A DNA stretch of 39,128 nt from Acidobacteriota bacterium (GCA_003010405.1 PJLO01000022.1:1-39128), one strand, 5' to 3'. Positions 25,196 through 34,170 are shown, counted from the stretch's first letter. Translations and numbers: made by a program. Notes: a model not told the origin generated them from the sequence alone.

Positions 25196-25678
25196 ATGAT
25201 CAGGCTGGCCAAGCTTACGGACTATGGGTTAGTGCTGTTGACGGTCATTGCCCGGGACCGGAATTGTGCGCTGCGTAATGCTCGCGACTTGGCTGAAGAA
25301 TCGCGGCTTCCATTACCGACCGTGAGCAAGTTGCTAAAGGCTCTGCTGCATAGCAGAGTGCTGATCTCTCATCGAGGTGTGAACGGCGGGTACGGCTTGG
25401 CGAGAGATCCGGGCGAAATATCCGTCGCTGAAGTGATTCGCGCTCTGGAAGGCGAGATAGCTCTAACCGAATGCAGCATGGAGGTTCCAGGTACTTGCAG
25501 TCTTGAACACTGCTGCCCGTCGAAGGCCAATCAGCGGGTTATCAGCCAGGCGATACGAGAGACGCTGGAGAGGGTGACGCTTTCTGATCTGACGCGCCCC
25601 ATGCAGCTGACGGTCATCAAAGACAAACGTGGAAACTACGTATCGACGGTCATTCCGTCGTCGGGGAAGTTGCAATGA
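25196..25678 (+). CDS. sufR: Rrf2-family SUF-system regulator (SufR/IscR-like)
   Basis: A 160-residue Rrf2 regulator. Such proteins sense the iron-sulfur supply with their own cluster and repress or activate suf genes. The winged-helix N-terminus shows [18 protein letters not shown], then the recognition region [34 protein letters not shown], followed by [21 protein letters not shown] typical of the 'SUF system Fe-S cluster assembly regulator' subgroup. Candidate cluster ligands are Cys93, Cys101, Cys106 and Cys107. The last 30 residues are not conserved as far as I can tell. Its stop overlaps the sufB start in ATGA, so it leads the sufBCD operon and is probably autoregulated through the palindrome 54 bases upstream. 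Confidence 0.92.
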   Translation: MIRLAKLTDYGLVLLTVIARDRNCALRNARDLAEESRLPLPTVSKLLKALLHSRVLISHRGVNGGYGLARDPGEISVAEVIRALEGEIALTECSMEVPGTCSLEHCCPSKANQRVISQAIRETLERVTLSDLTRPMQLTVIKDKRGNYVSTVIPSSGKLQ

Positions 25679-27132
25679 GTACAGAAGTCAATAACATTCG
25701 AGAGCTCGCCGAGCGAGAGTATAAGTGGGGATTCATTACCGAGGTAGATGAAGAGAGGGTTCCGCGAGGATTAAACGAGGAAATCATCCGGCTGATATCA
25801 ACGATGAAACGGGAGCCGGATTTCATGTTGCAATGGCGGTTGAAGGCATATCGCCACTGGGCCTCGCTGGAGAAAGCACAGGCAGAGCCGAAATGGGCGA
25901 ACGTGAAATATCCTCCAATCGACTACCAGGACATCGTGTATTACTCGGCGCCGAAGAAGAAACCAGCGTTGGGCAGTCTGGACGAAGTGGATCCAGAGAT
26001 CCTGCGGACCTATGAAAAACTGGGCATTCCACTTGCCGAGCAGAAGAAGTTGGCGGGTGTGGCTGTAGACGCTGTATTTGACAGCATCTCGGTGGTGACG
26101 ACGTTCAAAACCAGACTGGCCGAAAAGGGAATCATCTTCTGTTCGTTTTCTGACGCGGTGCAGAAACATCCTGAGCTGGTACAGAAATATCTCGGATCGG
26201 TAGTTCCATACACAGATAACTTTTTCGCGGCTCTCAATGCGGCTGTGTTCAGCGATGGTTCGTTTGTCTATGTGCCTAAGGGCGTTCACTGTCCAATGGA
26301 ACTCTCAACATATTTCCGCATCAACGCGGCTGAGACCGGACAGTTTGAGCGCACGCTTATCATCGCCGATGACGATTCCTACGTGAGCTATCTCGAGGGC
26401 TGCACGGCTCCCATCCGCGACAAGAACCAGCTGCACGCGGCTGTAGTCGAGCTGGTCGCGCTCAACAATGCGGAGATCAAGTACTCGACCGTTCAGAACT
26501 GGTATCCCGGCGACAAAGAAGGGCGGGGAGGGATCTACAACTTTGTTACCAAGCGCGGAAAGTGTCTCGGCGTGAATTCCAAGATCTCCTGGACGCAGGT
26601 CGAGACTGGTTCTGCAATAACGTGGAAATACCCGAGCTGCATTCTCATGGGCGATAACTCCATTGGTGAGTTCTATTCGGTGGCTCTCACCAATAACTAT
26701 CAGCAGGCGGACACTGGAACGAAGATGATCCACCTCGGCAAGAACACGCGCAGCACGATTGTGTCGAAGGGAATCTCCGCCGGACACGGTCAGAACACGT
26801 ATCGCGGTGGAGTCAAGATCATGAAGGGAGCCGCGGGAGCGCGCAACTACACTCAATGTGATTCACTCCTGATCGGCGACAAGTGCGGCGCACACACATT
26901 TCCTTACATAGAAGTCAGAAACGCTTCAGCACGGATGGAGCACGAAGCCTCGACTTCAAAGATCGGCGACGAGCAGCTTTTCTATTTACGGCAGCGAGGA
27001 CTCAAGGCGGAGGATGCTGTTTCGATGATCGTAAACGGATTCTGCAAACGCGTTTTTCGCGAGTTGCCGATGGAATTTGCCGTAGAGGCACAGAAACTGC
27101 TGAGTGTAAGTCTGGAAGGCAGTGTTGGGTAA
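25675..27132 (+). CDS. sufB: Fe-S cluster assembly protein SufB
   Basis: Scaffold subunit of the SufBC2D complex, where clusters are built. The 485-residue product is full length and has [17 protein letters not shown] near residue 45, [44 protein letters not shown], the beta-helix core with [19 protein letters not shown], and the C-terminal [47 protein letters not shown]. The Cys in DKCGAHT and the Glu residues of MEHEAST correspond to the functional sites of E. coli SufB. The start overlaps sufR by four bases. sufC follows after 30 bases. Confidence 0.97.
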   Translation: MSTEVNNIRELAEREYKWGFITEVDEERVPRGLNEEIIRLISTMKREPDFMLQWRLKAYRHWASLEKAQAEPKWANVKYPPIDYQDIVYYSAPKKKPALGSLDEVDPEILRTYEKLGIPLAEQKKLAGVAVDAVFDSISVVTTFKTRLAEKGIIFCSFSDAVQKHPELVQKYLGSVVPYTDNFFAALNAAVFSDGSFVYVPKGVHCPMELSTYFRINAAETGQFERTLIIADDDSYVSYLEGCTAPIRDKNQLHAAVVELVALNNAEIKYSTVQNWYPGDKEGRGGIYNFVTKRGKCLGVNSKISWTQVETGSAITWKYPSCILMGDNSIGEFYSVALTNNYQQADTGTKMIHLGKNTRSTIVSKGISAGHGQNTYRGGVKIMKGAAGARNYTQCDSLLIGDKCGAHTFPYIEVRNASARMEHEASTSKIGDEQLFYLRQRGLKAEDAVSMIVNGFCKRVFRELPMEFAVEAQKLLSVSLEGSVG

Positions 27133-27162
27133 AGAAGATCGCGCGCGAAAAAGGAATCACAA

Positions 27163-27924
27163 ATGAGCTTACTGGAAATTCGAAATCTCCACGTCAAAGC
27201 CGCTGGCCATGAAATTTTAAAAGGCATCGATCTGAAAGTTGACGCAGGCGAAGTGCACGCCATCATGGGTCCGAACGGATCGGGAAAGAGCACGCTCGCG
27301 CAGGTGCTTGCTCGCCGGGAGATCTATGAGGTCACGGAAGGGCAAGTCCTGTTCGAAGGAAAAGATTTGCTGGCGATGAAGCCCGAAGAGGCCGCATGTG
27401 AAGGTCTCTTTATGGCCTTTCAATATCCGCTCGAAATTCCCGGTATTGGCAATGCTTATTTCATGCGCTCCGCATTGAACGCTGTTCGCAAGTATCGCGG
27501 CATTCCGGAGATGAATGCGTTGGAGTTCGTTCCTTTGTTTCGCGAAAAGCTGAAGCTGTTGGAAATGGATGAAAAACTTTCGAATCGTTCGGTGAACGAA
27601 GGCTTCTCTGGTGGGGAAAAAAAACGAAACGAAATCCTTCAGATGGCAGTTCTTGAACCCAGGCTTTCAATCCTGGACGAAACGGATTCCGGTCTCGACA
27701 TAGATGCCTTGAGAATTGTGGCGAAGGGCGTGAATGCCATGCGAAGCCCTGAACGCGCGATGATTCTGGTTACGCACTACCAGCGCCTGCTCAACTATGT
27801 CATTCCCGACTTTGTGCATGTTCTGGTGGATGGACGAATTGTTCGCTCGGGCGGCCCGGCGCTGGCGCTTGAGCTGGAAGAAACCGGCTACGCCACTGAT
27901 GAGCCGGACGCAATGCCCGCGTAA
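27163..27924 (+). CDS. sufC: Fe-S cluster assembly ATPase SufC
   Basis: ABC-type soluble ATPase that drives conformational change of SufBD. The 253-residue product has Walker A GPNGSGKSTLA, Q-loop region FMAFQYPLEIPGI, the SufC-type signature FSGGEKKRNEILQM, Walker B with LSILDETDSGLDIDAL, and the switch His in ILVTHYQRLL. No membrane segments. The ATG has AAGGAATCAC upstream. The spacing to sufD is 11 bases. Confidence 0.97.
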   Translation: MSLLEIRNLHVKAAGHEILKGIDLKVDAGEVHAIMGPNGSGKSTLAQVLARREIYEVTEGQVLFEGKDLLAMKPEEAACEGLFMAFQYPLEIPGIGNAYFMRSALNAVRKYRGIPEMNALEFVPLFREKLKLLEMDEKLSNRSVNEGFSGGEKKRNEILQMAVLEPRLSILDETDSGLDIDALRIVAKGVNAMRSPERAMILVTHYQRLLNYVIPDFVHVLVDGRIVRSGGPALALELEETGYATDEPDAMPA

Positions 27925-27935
27925 GGGAGATCAAG

Positions 27936-29321
27936 TTGATTACATCACCCCAGCAATTGACCAACTATCTCGAAGCCTTCAGCGATTTCGAGAAATCTGC
28001 TACCGGTCACAATTTACCTTGGCTCCGAAAACTACGTCGCGACGCTTTCGCCCGTTTCTGTGAAACAGGTTTTCCTACGACTCACGACGAAGATTGGCGC
28101 TTTACCAATGTCTCGCGCCTTGCACAGACTCCCTTTCAGTTGGTGCGTACTGGCCATGAGTTATCGCGCTCGCAGGTGGAACCGTATCGTATCGCCGGGG
28201 CTGCATGTCAACTCGTGTTCATGAACGGACGATTTTCGTCAGAGCTTTCGTCCATGCCAAACCATGCGAATGAGTTGGAAATCAGCGGTCTTGCCGATAA
28301 GATCGCAAGCAATCCGAAGCCTCTCGAACGTTACTTGGGTTCTTATCTCGACATTGGGCGGGACGCGTTTTGCGCACTGAATACGGCCTTTACCGAAGAT
28401 GGCGCTTACATCCACATCGCGCGCGGCGTTGTCATCAATGGCCCCATTTGCCTGCTGTATATCTCTACAGGCACCGATACTCCGATTGTGAGCTATCCAC
28501 GAAATCTCGTCGTCGCGGAGGAAGGAAGTCAGGTGTCAATCGTAGAAGACTATGTTTCCCTCGGTGGCGGCGAGACATTCTGCAATGCCGTGACCGAGCT
28601 GGTCGTGGGAGAGAACGCGGTGCTTTCGCATTACAGAATCGAGCGCGAACAAAAGCAGGCATGTCATATTTCGACGTTGCGGATTCAACAGGCTAGAAGC
28701 GCGAACGTTGCGTCGCATTCGGTATTGCTCGGCGGCAGCCTGGTGCGTAACAACGTGCACGCAGTGCTGGCGGGCGAAGGAAGCGAATGTTTGATCAACG
28801 GCTTGTTTGCCGGGAATGGCCGCCAGCACCTCGACAACTACATGCTCGTGGAACATAAAAGTCCGCACAGCAACAGCCGCCAGTTCTATAACGGAATACT
28901 CGATGGACAGGCGCATGGCGTCTTCCATGGACGAATTATTGTGCACAAAGACGCGCAAAAAACTGATGCCAAGCAGACGAACCGCAATTTGCTTTTGTCC
29001 GACGATGCGCAAATGGATACGAAACCGCAACTGGAAATTTATGCTGATGACGTGAAGTGCACTCACGGAGCGACCATCGGCCAAATCGAACAAGATGCGC
29101 TGTTCTATCTGCGGGCTCGCGGCATTGACGAAATTTCAGCACGGAGACTTCTGCTCCTTGCTTTTGCCAGCGAGTGCCTCGACCGTATGAGTAACGATTC
29201 TGTGCGAACCCATGTGGCAACGTTGACCAACGCCGCGCTATATGATGCCGCTCTTCCTTCCAGTGTCTCGGCGCAGCCCGGCCACGAACAGGCTGCTCTG
29301 CGGTGGAACGAAGTTGGATGA
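27936..29321 (+). CDS. sufD: Fe-S cluster assembly protein SufD
   Basis: Partner of SufB in the SufBC2D scaffold. The 461-residue product has GFPTTHDEDWRFTNVSRLAQTPF near the N-terminus, ALNTAFTEDGAYIHIARGVVINGPI, the beta-helix middle, then NNYMLVEH-like and SRQFYNGILDGQAHGVFHGRIIVHKDAQKTDAKQTNRNLLLSDDAQMDTKPQLEIYADDVKCTHGATIGQIEQDALFYLRARGI, which is diagnostic. The His of KCTHGAT matches the conserved SufD His used in cluster assembly. The start is TTG at 27936, supported by AAGGGAGA nine bases upstream. The expected next gene, sufS, is absent. Confidence 0.95.
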   Translation: MITSPQQLTNYLEAFSDFEKSATGHNLPWLRKLRRDAFARFCETGFPTTHDEDWRFTNVSRLAQTPFQLVRTGHELSRSQVEPYRIAGAACQLVFMNGRFSSELSSMPNHANELEISGLADKIASNPKPLERYLGSYLDIGRDAFCALNTAFTEDGAYIHIARGVVINGPICLLYISTGTDTPIVSYPRNLVVAEEGSQVSIVEDYVSLGGGETFCNAVTELVVGENAVLSHYRIEREQKQACHISTLRIQQARSANVASHSVLLGGSLVRNNVHAVLAGEGSECLINGLFAGNGRQHLDNYMLVEHKSPHSNSRQFYNGILDGQAHGVFHGRIIVHKDAQKTDAKQTNRNLLLSDDAQMDTKPQLEIYADDVKCTHGATIGQIEQDALFYLRARGIDEISARRLLLLAFASECLDRMSNDSVRTHVATLTNAALYDAALPSSVSAQPGHEQAALRWNEVG

Positions 29322-29469
29322 TCGCGCTCCCAAGACAGGCCCTTTATTCGGTTGCCGAAACAAATTCATCGCGATACGCCGGCATTGGAATTCTCGCAGA
29401 CAGGCAACCGCGTTTAGCGACAGGTGATCACAATTGAGGGTACATAAGGAACTTGGGGGCAGGCGCATT

Positions 29470-30066
29470 ATGAGCAGACTTGGGCTGCTGATTTCTATAG
29501 GTGTCGTGCTGCTGGCCTCGCTCGTCGAATTACATTCAGAGTGTGCTCCCCCCGCTGGCCTGCCGACGGAAGCCGGTCATTCCACATCGCAAGGAGGTCG
29601 TGCCATGGCATTCGTTCTAAAAACAACGACATTTCCAGAAGGCGGCAATATTCCGAAAAAGTACACGTGCGATGGCGTTGACCTCTCACCTGCGCTGAGC
29701 TGGAGTGATGCCCCAGCCAAGACGCAGTCGTTTGCACTCATCGCCGACGACCCTGATGCTCCCGCGGGTACATGGACACATTGGATCATCTGGAATATTC
29801 CCGCAAAAACGGCTGCTTTACCGGAAGGTGTGCCAAAGGTTGAAAATGTTGGCGATGGCAGCCGTCAAGGGAAGAACGATTTCAAGCGCATTGGTTATGG
29901 CGGGCCGTGTCCGCCGCCGGGCAAACCACATCGTTACTTTTTCAAGCTGTATGCGCTTGATGCCAACCTCGACGTAAAGGCAGGAGTGCGCAGAGATGAT
30001 TTGGAACGCGCTATTGAGGGGCACGTGTTGTCACAGGCAGAACTGATGGGCAAATATGGCAGGTGA
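29470..30066 (+). CDS. YbhB/YbcL family (PEBP-like) protein, possible dual start
   Basis: Phosphatidylethanolamine-binding-protein fold, of unknown biochemical role in bacteria. The core shows FPEGGNIPKKYTCDGVDLSPALSW, FALIADDPDAPAGTWTHWIIWNIP, DFKRIGYGGPCPPPGKPHRYFFKLYALD with the ligand-pocket Asp and His residues, and QAELMGKYGR at the end. Two starts are credible. ATG 29470 gives 198 residues with a signal-like N-terminus MSRLGLLISIGVVLLASL. ATG 29605 has an ideal AAGGAGGT six bases upstream and gives the usual cytosolic 153-residue form starting MAFVLKTTTF. A TTG at 29434 extends the frame further. I annotate the signal-bearing form but rate both as possible. Confidence 0.85.
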   Translation: MSRLGLLISIGVVLLASLVELHSECAPPAGLPTEAGHSTSQGGRAMAFVLKTTTFPEGGNIPKKYTCDGVDLSPALSWSDAPAKTQSFALIADDPDAPAGTWTHWIIWNIPAKTAALPEGVPKVENVGDGSRQGKNDFKRIGYGGPCPPPGKPHRYFFKLYALDANLDVKAGVRRDDLERAIEGHVLSQAELMGKYGR

Positions 30067-30101
30067 GAATTGACCTTTGCAATCACCGCAGCATTCCATC
30101 C

Positions 30102-31361
30102 TTAAACCTGAGGCGGGAGGTCCTCGCTAGATGCAACCCGTTCAGGAAGCCACTCCCTTAGTGAAGGAGTGATATAGAAGCTTGGCAGCAGCAGATTGTC
30201 AGTGGGGCTGATGATGCCTTCCGTTAGAGCGATGCATGCAAGCGGTGTGTTCGGATAAATTCGTAGCCCCACCGTGATCTTCAGTCCATCAAGTTGCAAG
30301 CTGTCGCCATATTCCAGGCTTTCCTCGACTGTCTCTTTTGTTTCACCGGGGCCGCCCAGCAGCAGAAAACCTTCGCGTTTGATTCCAACAGTGGCAAAGG
30401 CGTCCGAGATCGTCCTTACCTCCGCCCCGGTGAACCGCTTGTTGAGTTGCAGCATCATTTCATCCGAACCGCTTTCGAATCCCAGGCTGATTTGCGTACA
30501 GCCCGCTCTTGCCATCAATTCCGCAAGTTCCATGTCCACCCACTTCGGATAGATGATGGCCCACCAATCAAGGCCGAGGTCGGCTTCGATGAGTTTGCGA
30601 CATAACGCCTTGGCATAGGACAGCGGCAGGTTAAAAGTGTTGTCGACGAAATGGAAATTTCGGAAGCCGCGCTGGCGCAATGCGGCGAGCCATCCAACCA
30701 GAGACTCAGGAGAGCGCCATCGCACCGGCCTTCCTTCGATTGCCCTGGTTGAGCAATAAATGCAGTCCAATGGACAGCCACGTCTGCTCTGGACTGGAAT
30801 TCGCAGTTCCGTGCTGCCGGGAAAATCAAGCCAGAGGCGAGGCTCAGGTAAAGGGAAAATGTCGAGGCTAGGCGCAAATGTCCTGGGTGTATGTGATCCG
30901 TCCGGGAAATAAGTTGCGGGCGGCTGTGGCAGCTGGCGGCCATGCTCAAGCCATGAGAGCAGCGCGGGAAAAGCCTCCTCCCCTTCTCCTCGAATGCCGA
31001 TATCGGCGCCCAGATACGTCAGGGCGCTGTCCGGAAAAATGCTATAACCCGCACCGCCTAGAACGATTGGAGAGCGGGAAGCAGCGCGGCAGGTGGCGAT
31101 CACGTCCTTCATGCTCGCGAGCAGAAAGTGCGGGCACTGCATATCCTGGTCATCAATGTTTCTGACTCCGATGCCGATTACGTCAGGAGAAAACCGTTCT
31201 ATCTCTTGTCGAATTTCATCGCTATTGGATTGGGAGCCGATAGCGATGAAGTCGACGTCATGCCCGGCTTTTTCTGCAGCGGCACCCACGCACGCCAATC
31301 CTAAGGGTAAAGTCGTCAGGGTACCCGCATCGTCCGCTTTCGAGATGAGTAGCGTTCGCAC
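30102..31361 (-). CDS. B12-binding-domain radical SAM protein, unknown substrate
   Basis: A 419-residue enzyme with an N-terminal cobalamin-binding-like Rossmann domain (about 1-150: TLPLGLACVGAAAEKAGHDVDFIA, SPDVIGIGVRN, PIVLGGAGYSIFPD, GADIGIRGEGEEAFPALL) and a radical SAM barrel (about 185-400) whose cluster motif is C196-PLD-C200-IY-C203. Further SAM-fold marks are HFVDNTFNLP, ISLGFESGSDEMM and GFLLLGGPGET. The family also includes HpnJ-like and BchE-like enzymes. The DxHxxG base-off motif is not obvious, so B12 binding is uncertain. I chose GTG at 31361, which has GGAGAAG upstream and starts at the first Rossmann strand. An ATG at 31442 would add 27 mostly basic residues. Third in a reverse row with the redoxin and DsbD-N genes. 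Confidence 0.85.
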   Translation of the reverse strand: MRTLLISKADDAGTLTTLPLGLACVGAAAEKAGHDVDFIAIGSQSNSDEIRQEIERFSPDVIGIGVRNIDDQDMQCPHFLLASMKDVIATCRAASRSPIVLGGAGYSIFPDSALTYLGADIGIRGEGEEAFPALLSWLEHGRQLPQPPATYFPDGSHTPRTFAPSLDIFPLPEPRLWLDFPGSTELRIPVQSRRGCPLDCIYCSTRAIEGRPVRWRSPESLVGWLAALRQRGFRNFHFVDNTFNLPLSYAKALCRKLIEADLGLDWWAIIYPKWVDMELAELMARAGCTQISLGFESGSDEMMLQLNKRFTGAEVRTISDAFATVGIKREGFLLLGGPGETKETVEESLEYGDSLQLDGLKITVGLRIYPNTPLACIALTEGIISPTDNLLLPSFYITPSLREWLPERVASSEDLPPQV

Positions 31362-31484
31362 TCGGCTTCTTCTCCAGTTTCTTCGAATTGCAGTAGGGTA
31401 CTCCCCTTTTTCCTTCTCACGCGAAGATTTTTTAACCCGCATGAAAACAAACTCGTTCCGAGTGAGAGAGTGCTCGACAGGCGC

Positions 31485-32087
31485 TTACTTTGCGTATTTG
31501 ACCGAGCAGCCATACGGGCGGCTCGTCGGCACTGCCACTGCCGAGCCGGCCATCGACTGTTCAAGCGCGGCCGTCACGTAGTTGGTTGCTCCCGCGATAT
31601 CAGCCGGGTCGCTTGTTGATTTGTCATCAATCGCGCCGTCATAAATAAGCTCACCTCGCGGGTTGATTATGAACATATGGGGAGTAGTCTTTGCTTCATA
31701 GAGATGACCGAGGTCGCCCCTGGGGTCAAGCAATACTGCCGTGGGAGCCGCCCCCATTCGCTTCAAATACTCGTTTTCCTGCGTGGCGGTCACGTACCCC
31801 TGTGTTCCGGGAGCCGAGGAAATCACTGTGAACCAGACCACGCCCTTGCTTGTCCAAAGTTTTTGGAGCTTCTGCATGTTGCCGCTGTCGTAATGCTTTT
31901 TGGTGTACGGGCATCCCTGGTTATGCCACTCCAGAACTACATACTTTCCTTTGTATTGAGCAAGACTGTGCTGATGACCATACGAATCGGTTGCCGTGAA
32001 GTTCGGCGCGGCCTCACCGACCCGAACGGAGGCGAGAGCAGGCAATACGAGCAGGAGCAGTAGTGCGAGCGTCAGCTTTCTTTTCAT
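31485..32087 (-). CDS. exported redoxin (AhpC/TSA, PRX-like)
   Basis: A thioredoxin-fold protein with a cleavable signal (MKRKLTLALLLLLVLPALAS, cut near residue 20). After VRVGEAAPNFTATDSYGHQHSLAQYKGKYVVLEWHNQGCPYTKKHY the active site has a single Cys59 in the position of a peroxidase or resolving thiol, and a second Cys194 sits in the C-terminal RPYGCSVKY, a motif common to PRX-like redoxins. TPHMFIINPRGELIYDGAID is the typical cis-Pro strand. It probably reduces peroxides or carries electrons between thiols in the periplasm. The ATG overlaps the stop of the DsbD-N gene in ATGA, so the two are coupled. Confidence 0.88.
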   Translation of the reverse strand: MKRKLTLALLLLLVLPALASVRVGEAAPNFTATDSYGHQHSLAQYKGKYVVLEWHNQGCPYTKKHYDSGNMQKLQKLWTSKGVVWFTVISSAPGTQGYVTATQENEYLKRMGAAPTAVLLDPRGDLGHLYEAKTTPHMFIINPRGELIYDGAIDDKSTSDPADIAGATNYVTAALEQSMAGSAVAVPTSRPYGCSVKYAK

Positions 32088-32923
32088 TTCTGATGACTCC
32101 TTCTTATTTTGATTGAACTCTGAATCGGCGCGTCGACTTGATACGCATCCCTTCCGTTGATGACGAGCACACCTTTCAAAGACTGCGGTTCCTGGCGGAA
32201 GTACTGTGATTTTTTGAGCGTCAGGCTTTTGTTTTTGCCGTGACTTGCCAGTTCCTGAGGCGCTGAATTTTCAATCTGCTCCACCTCTGCAGGAAAGAAC
32301 TCAGCCTTCGTGATTGGCTCGCTTGAGACGAAAGTCAACAGAAAGCTATTGGGCAAAATTGTCGCCATCGGCCGGTAGCTGGGCGGAAGCGGTTTGGGAA
32401 GACGTTCGGCCGCGGACTGGAGTATCTGGTGTGCCGAGTAATGGATACTCGCGGCATTGGCGATCCGAAGAGGCGTTTTCAGCCTCGTGTGTTGAGGAAT
32501 ACAGACGTCGTGGCAGGCCAGCCAGCGCAGGTCAAGGCCGACTTCGATGTTGCCGGGTTGCGCCGTGGCCGGAATCTGTAGGGAGGAGAACAGGACTGTT
32601 GTGCCCTGATAACCATAGTCGGTACCTACGGCTGTGGAAAGGCGCATCGGCGTGGGCCATTCCAGCGCCCCGATTGTTACCCCTGCCGGAAGCTTCCACT
32701 GAGTTCGTGGCGGCTCGCCCGAATCTCCGGGATTCTGCCAGTAGATGTGCCACCCGGTATCGGTCACAAACCGAATCCCAAGATTGCCCCTGGAACCGGG
32801 CGTAGCTGCCGACTGCTCAACGACAAGAGATGCTCTCGAATGCGCGGTCTGCTGCGGAGTCGAACGTGCGCATCCGCACACGCAGAGAAGGAGACAAGCG
32901 CAGCTGGTCAGCAACCGGGACAT
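32084..32923 (-). CDS. lipoprotein with DsbD N-terminal domain
   Basis: A 279-residue envelope protein containing the DsbD alpha-domain without the membrane and thioredoxin domains of full DsbD. The signal MSRLLTSCACLLLCVCGC ends in a lipobox-like VCGC with Cys18 as the likely lipidated residue. The domain follows with GWHIYWQNPGDSGEPPRTQWKLPAG, GYQGTTVLFSSL and the active WLACHDVCIPQ (Cys137 and Cys141, CxxxC), the element that donates electrons to periplasmic partners in DsbD. A C-terminal extension of about 100 residues is unassigned. With no DsbD-beta/gamma gene nearby it cannot be reduced in the canonical way, and its overlap with the redoxin gene suggests they form a pair. Confidence 0.85.
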   Translation of the reverse strand: MSRLLTSCACLLLCVCGCARSTPQQTAHSRASLVVEQSAATPGSRGNLGIRFVTDTGWHIYWQNPGDSGEPPRTQWKLPAGVTIGALEWPTPMRLSTAVGTDYGYQGTTVLFSSLQIPATAQPGNIEVGLDLRWLACHDVCIPQHTRLKTPLRIANAASIHYSAHQILQSAAERLPKPLPPSYRPMATILPNSFLLTFVSSEPITKAEFFPAEVEQIENSAPQELASHGKNKSLTLKKSQYFRQEPQSLKGVLVINGRDAYQVDAPIQSSIKIRRSHQK

Positions 32924-33039
32924 AAGTACGGGGAATTGGATTCTTCTGCTCTCGCTGTTGTTGCAGCAGAAAAGACCATGTACTCAGGTTGCGCTTGAAT
33001 TGGCTTTCCAACCCAAGGCACAAGGACGACAATGCTCCT

Positions 33040-33480
33040 ATGAACGACCCATTTATGCAAGCGGCAATAGAGGAAGCTCGGCAGGGGATGCGCGAAGGCG
33101 GAATTCCGATCGGTTCGGTGATCGTGCACGACGGCAAGATTCTTGGCAGGGGACATAACCGCCGCGTACAGAGCGGCAGCGCGATACTGCATGGCGAAAT
33201 GGACGCGCTGGAGAACGCTGGCCGACAGGCAGCCTCGGTCTACCGGGAATGCGTTCTCTACACGACGCTCTCCCCCTGTTCGATGTGCTCAGGTGCAATT
33301 CTTTTGTATGGCATTCCGCGCATCGTTGTCGGCGAGAACCAGACATTCATGGGCGAAGAGGAGCTTCTGCGCGCCCGGGGCGTTGCCGTCGAAGTGCTTC
33401 AAAACGAAGAATGCATCCGGCTAATGCGGCAGTTCATCGACCGGAATCCCAGCCTGTGGAATGAGGACATCGGCGTCTGA
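33040..33480 (+). CDS. fungal-type cytosine deaminase (nucleoside deaminase superfamily)
   Basis: Zinc-dependent deamination of cytosine to uracil (or a related base). The 146-residue protein has GGIPIGSVIVHDGKILGRGHNRRVQ, then HGEMDALENAG with zinc His51 and catalytic Glu53, TTLSPCSMCSGAILLYGIPRIVVGEN with Cys80 and Cys83, and a C-terminal WNEDIG, the layout and spacing of yeast Fcy1 and unlike the 420-aa bacterial CodA. The frame extends upstream to 32989, but MNDPFMQAAIEEARQGM at 33040 fits the family start. The nearest Shine-Dalgarno-like AAGGACG is rather far (about 10 bases), so the start is moderately sure. Guanine or tRNA-adenosine deaminase are less likely alternatives. Confidence 0.88.
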   Translation: MNDPFMQAAIEEARQGMREGGIPIGSVIVHDGKILGRGHNRRVQSGSAILHGEMDALENAGRQAASVYRECVLYTTLSPCSMCSGAILLYGIPRIVVGENQTFMGEEELLRARGVAVEVLQNEECIRLMRQFIDRNPSLWNEDIGV

Positions 33481-33579
33481 GGGTACCTCTCCGGGCGAAA
33501 TCAACCGGCACCCGACGGGCGCAATCATGCATCTAGAAGCAAGTAATCTGCTCCTTAGAGAGCGTCTGAAGGAGGCAAC

Positions 33580-34170
33580 ATGCTGAAGGTTGGAATCATA
33601 GTCGGGAGCACCCGGCCAGGGCGGAAAGCCGCTACAGTGGCGAAGTGGGCGTACGACATTCTGAAAAGCCGCGAAGACGCGGAATACGAGATCGTTGATA
33701 TTGAAAATTACAACCTGCCGCTTTTGGATGAGCCTGTCCCGCCCTCGATGGGGCAGTACAGCAAGACGCACACGAAAACATGGAGCGAAAAAATCGCTTC
33801 ATTCGATTCCTACATCTTTGTGACTCCCGAGTACAACCATTCCACTTCAGCAGCGTTGAAGAATGCGATTGATTTTCTCTTCCGCGAGTGGAACAACAAA
33901 GCTGCTGGATTTATAGGTTATGGCAGTGCAGGCGGGGTTCGCGCGGTGGAGAACCTAAGGCTTGTGATGGGCGAAATCAAAATTGCTGATGTGCGGTCGC
34001 AGGTGATGCTTTCGCTGTTTACCGATTTCGAGAACCTCACGATCTTTAAACCGCAGGAGCACCAGAACAAGGCCGTGCACGCGCTTGCGGACGACTTGAT
34101 CGCGTGGGGCACAGCCTTGAAAAACTTCAGAGAGGTGACTTTAAAGACAACCCCTCGGAAAATCGCCTGA
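33580..34170 (+). CDS. NAD(P)H-dependent FMN reductase / quinone reductase
   Basis: Flavodoxin-fold protein of 196 residues. KVGIIVGSTRPGRK holds the FMN-phosphate loop (GSTRxGR), and TPEYNHSTSAALKNAIDFLFREW is the conserved central region seen in chromate, azo-dye and quinone reductases of this family. YGSAGGVRAVENLRLV follows. It likely transfers hydride from NAD(P)H to quinones or other acceptors. The substrate is unknown. GAAGGAGG precedes the ATG. The gene is alone on its strand between the deaminase and an OmpA gene. Confidence 0.88.
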   Translation: MLKVGIIVGSTRPGRKAATVAKWAYDILKSREDAEYEIVDIENYNLPLLDEPVPPSMGQYSKTHTKTWSEKIASFDSYIFVTPEYNHSTSAALKNAIDFLFREWNNKAAGFIGYGSAGGVRAVENLRLVMGEIKIADVRSQVMLSLFTDFENLTIFKPQEHQNKAVHALADDLIAWGTALKNFREVTLKTTPRKIA

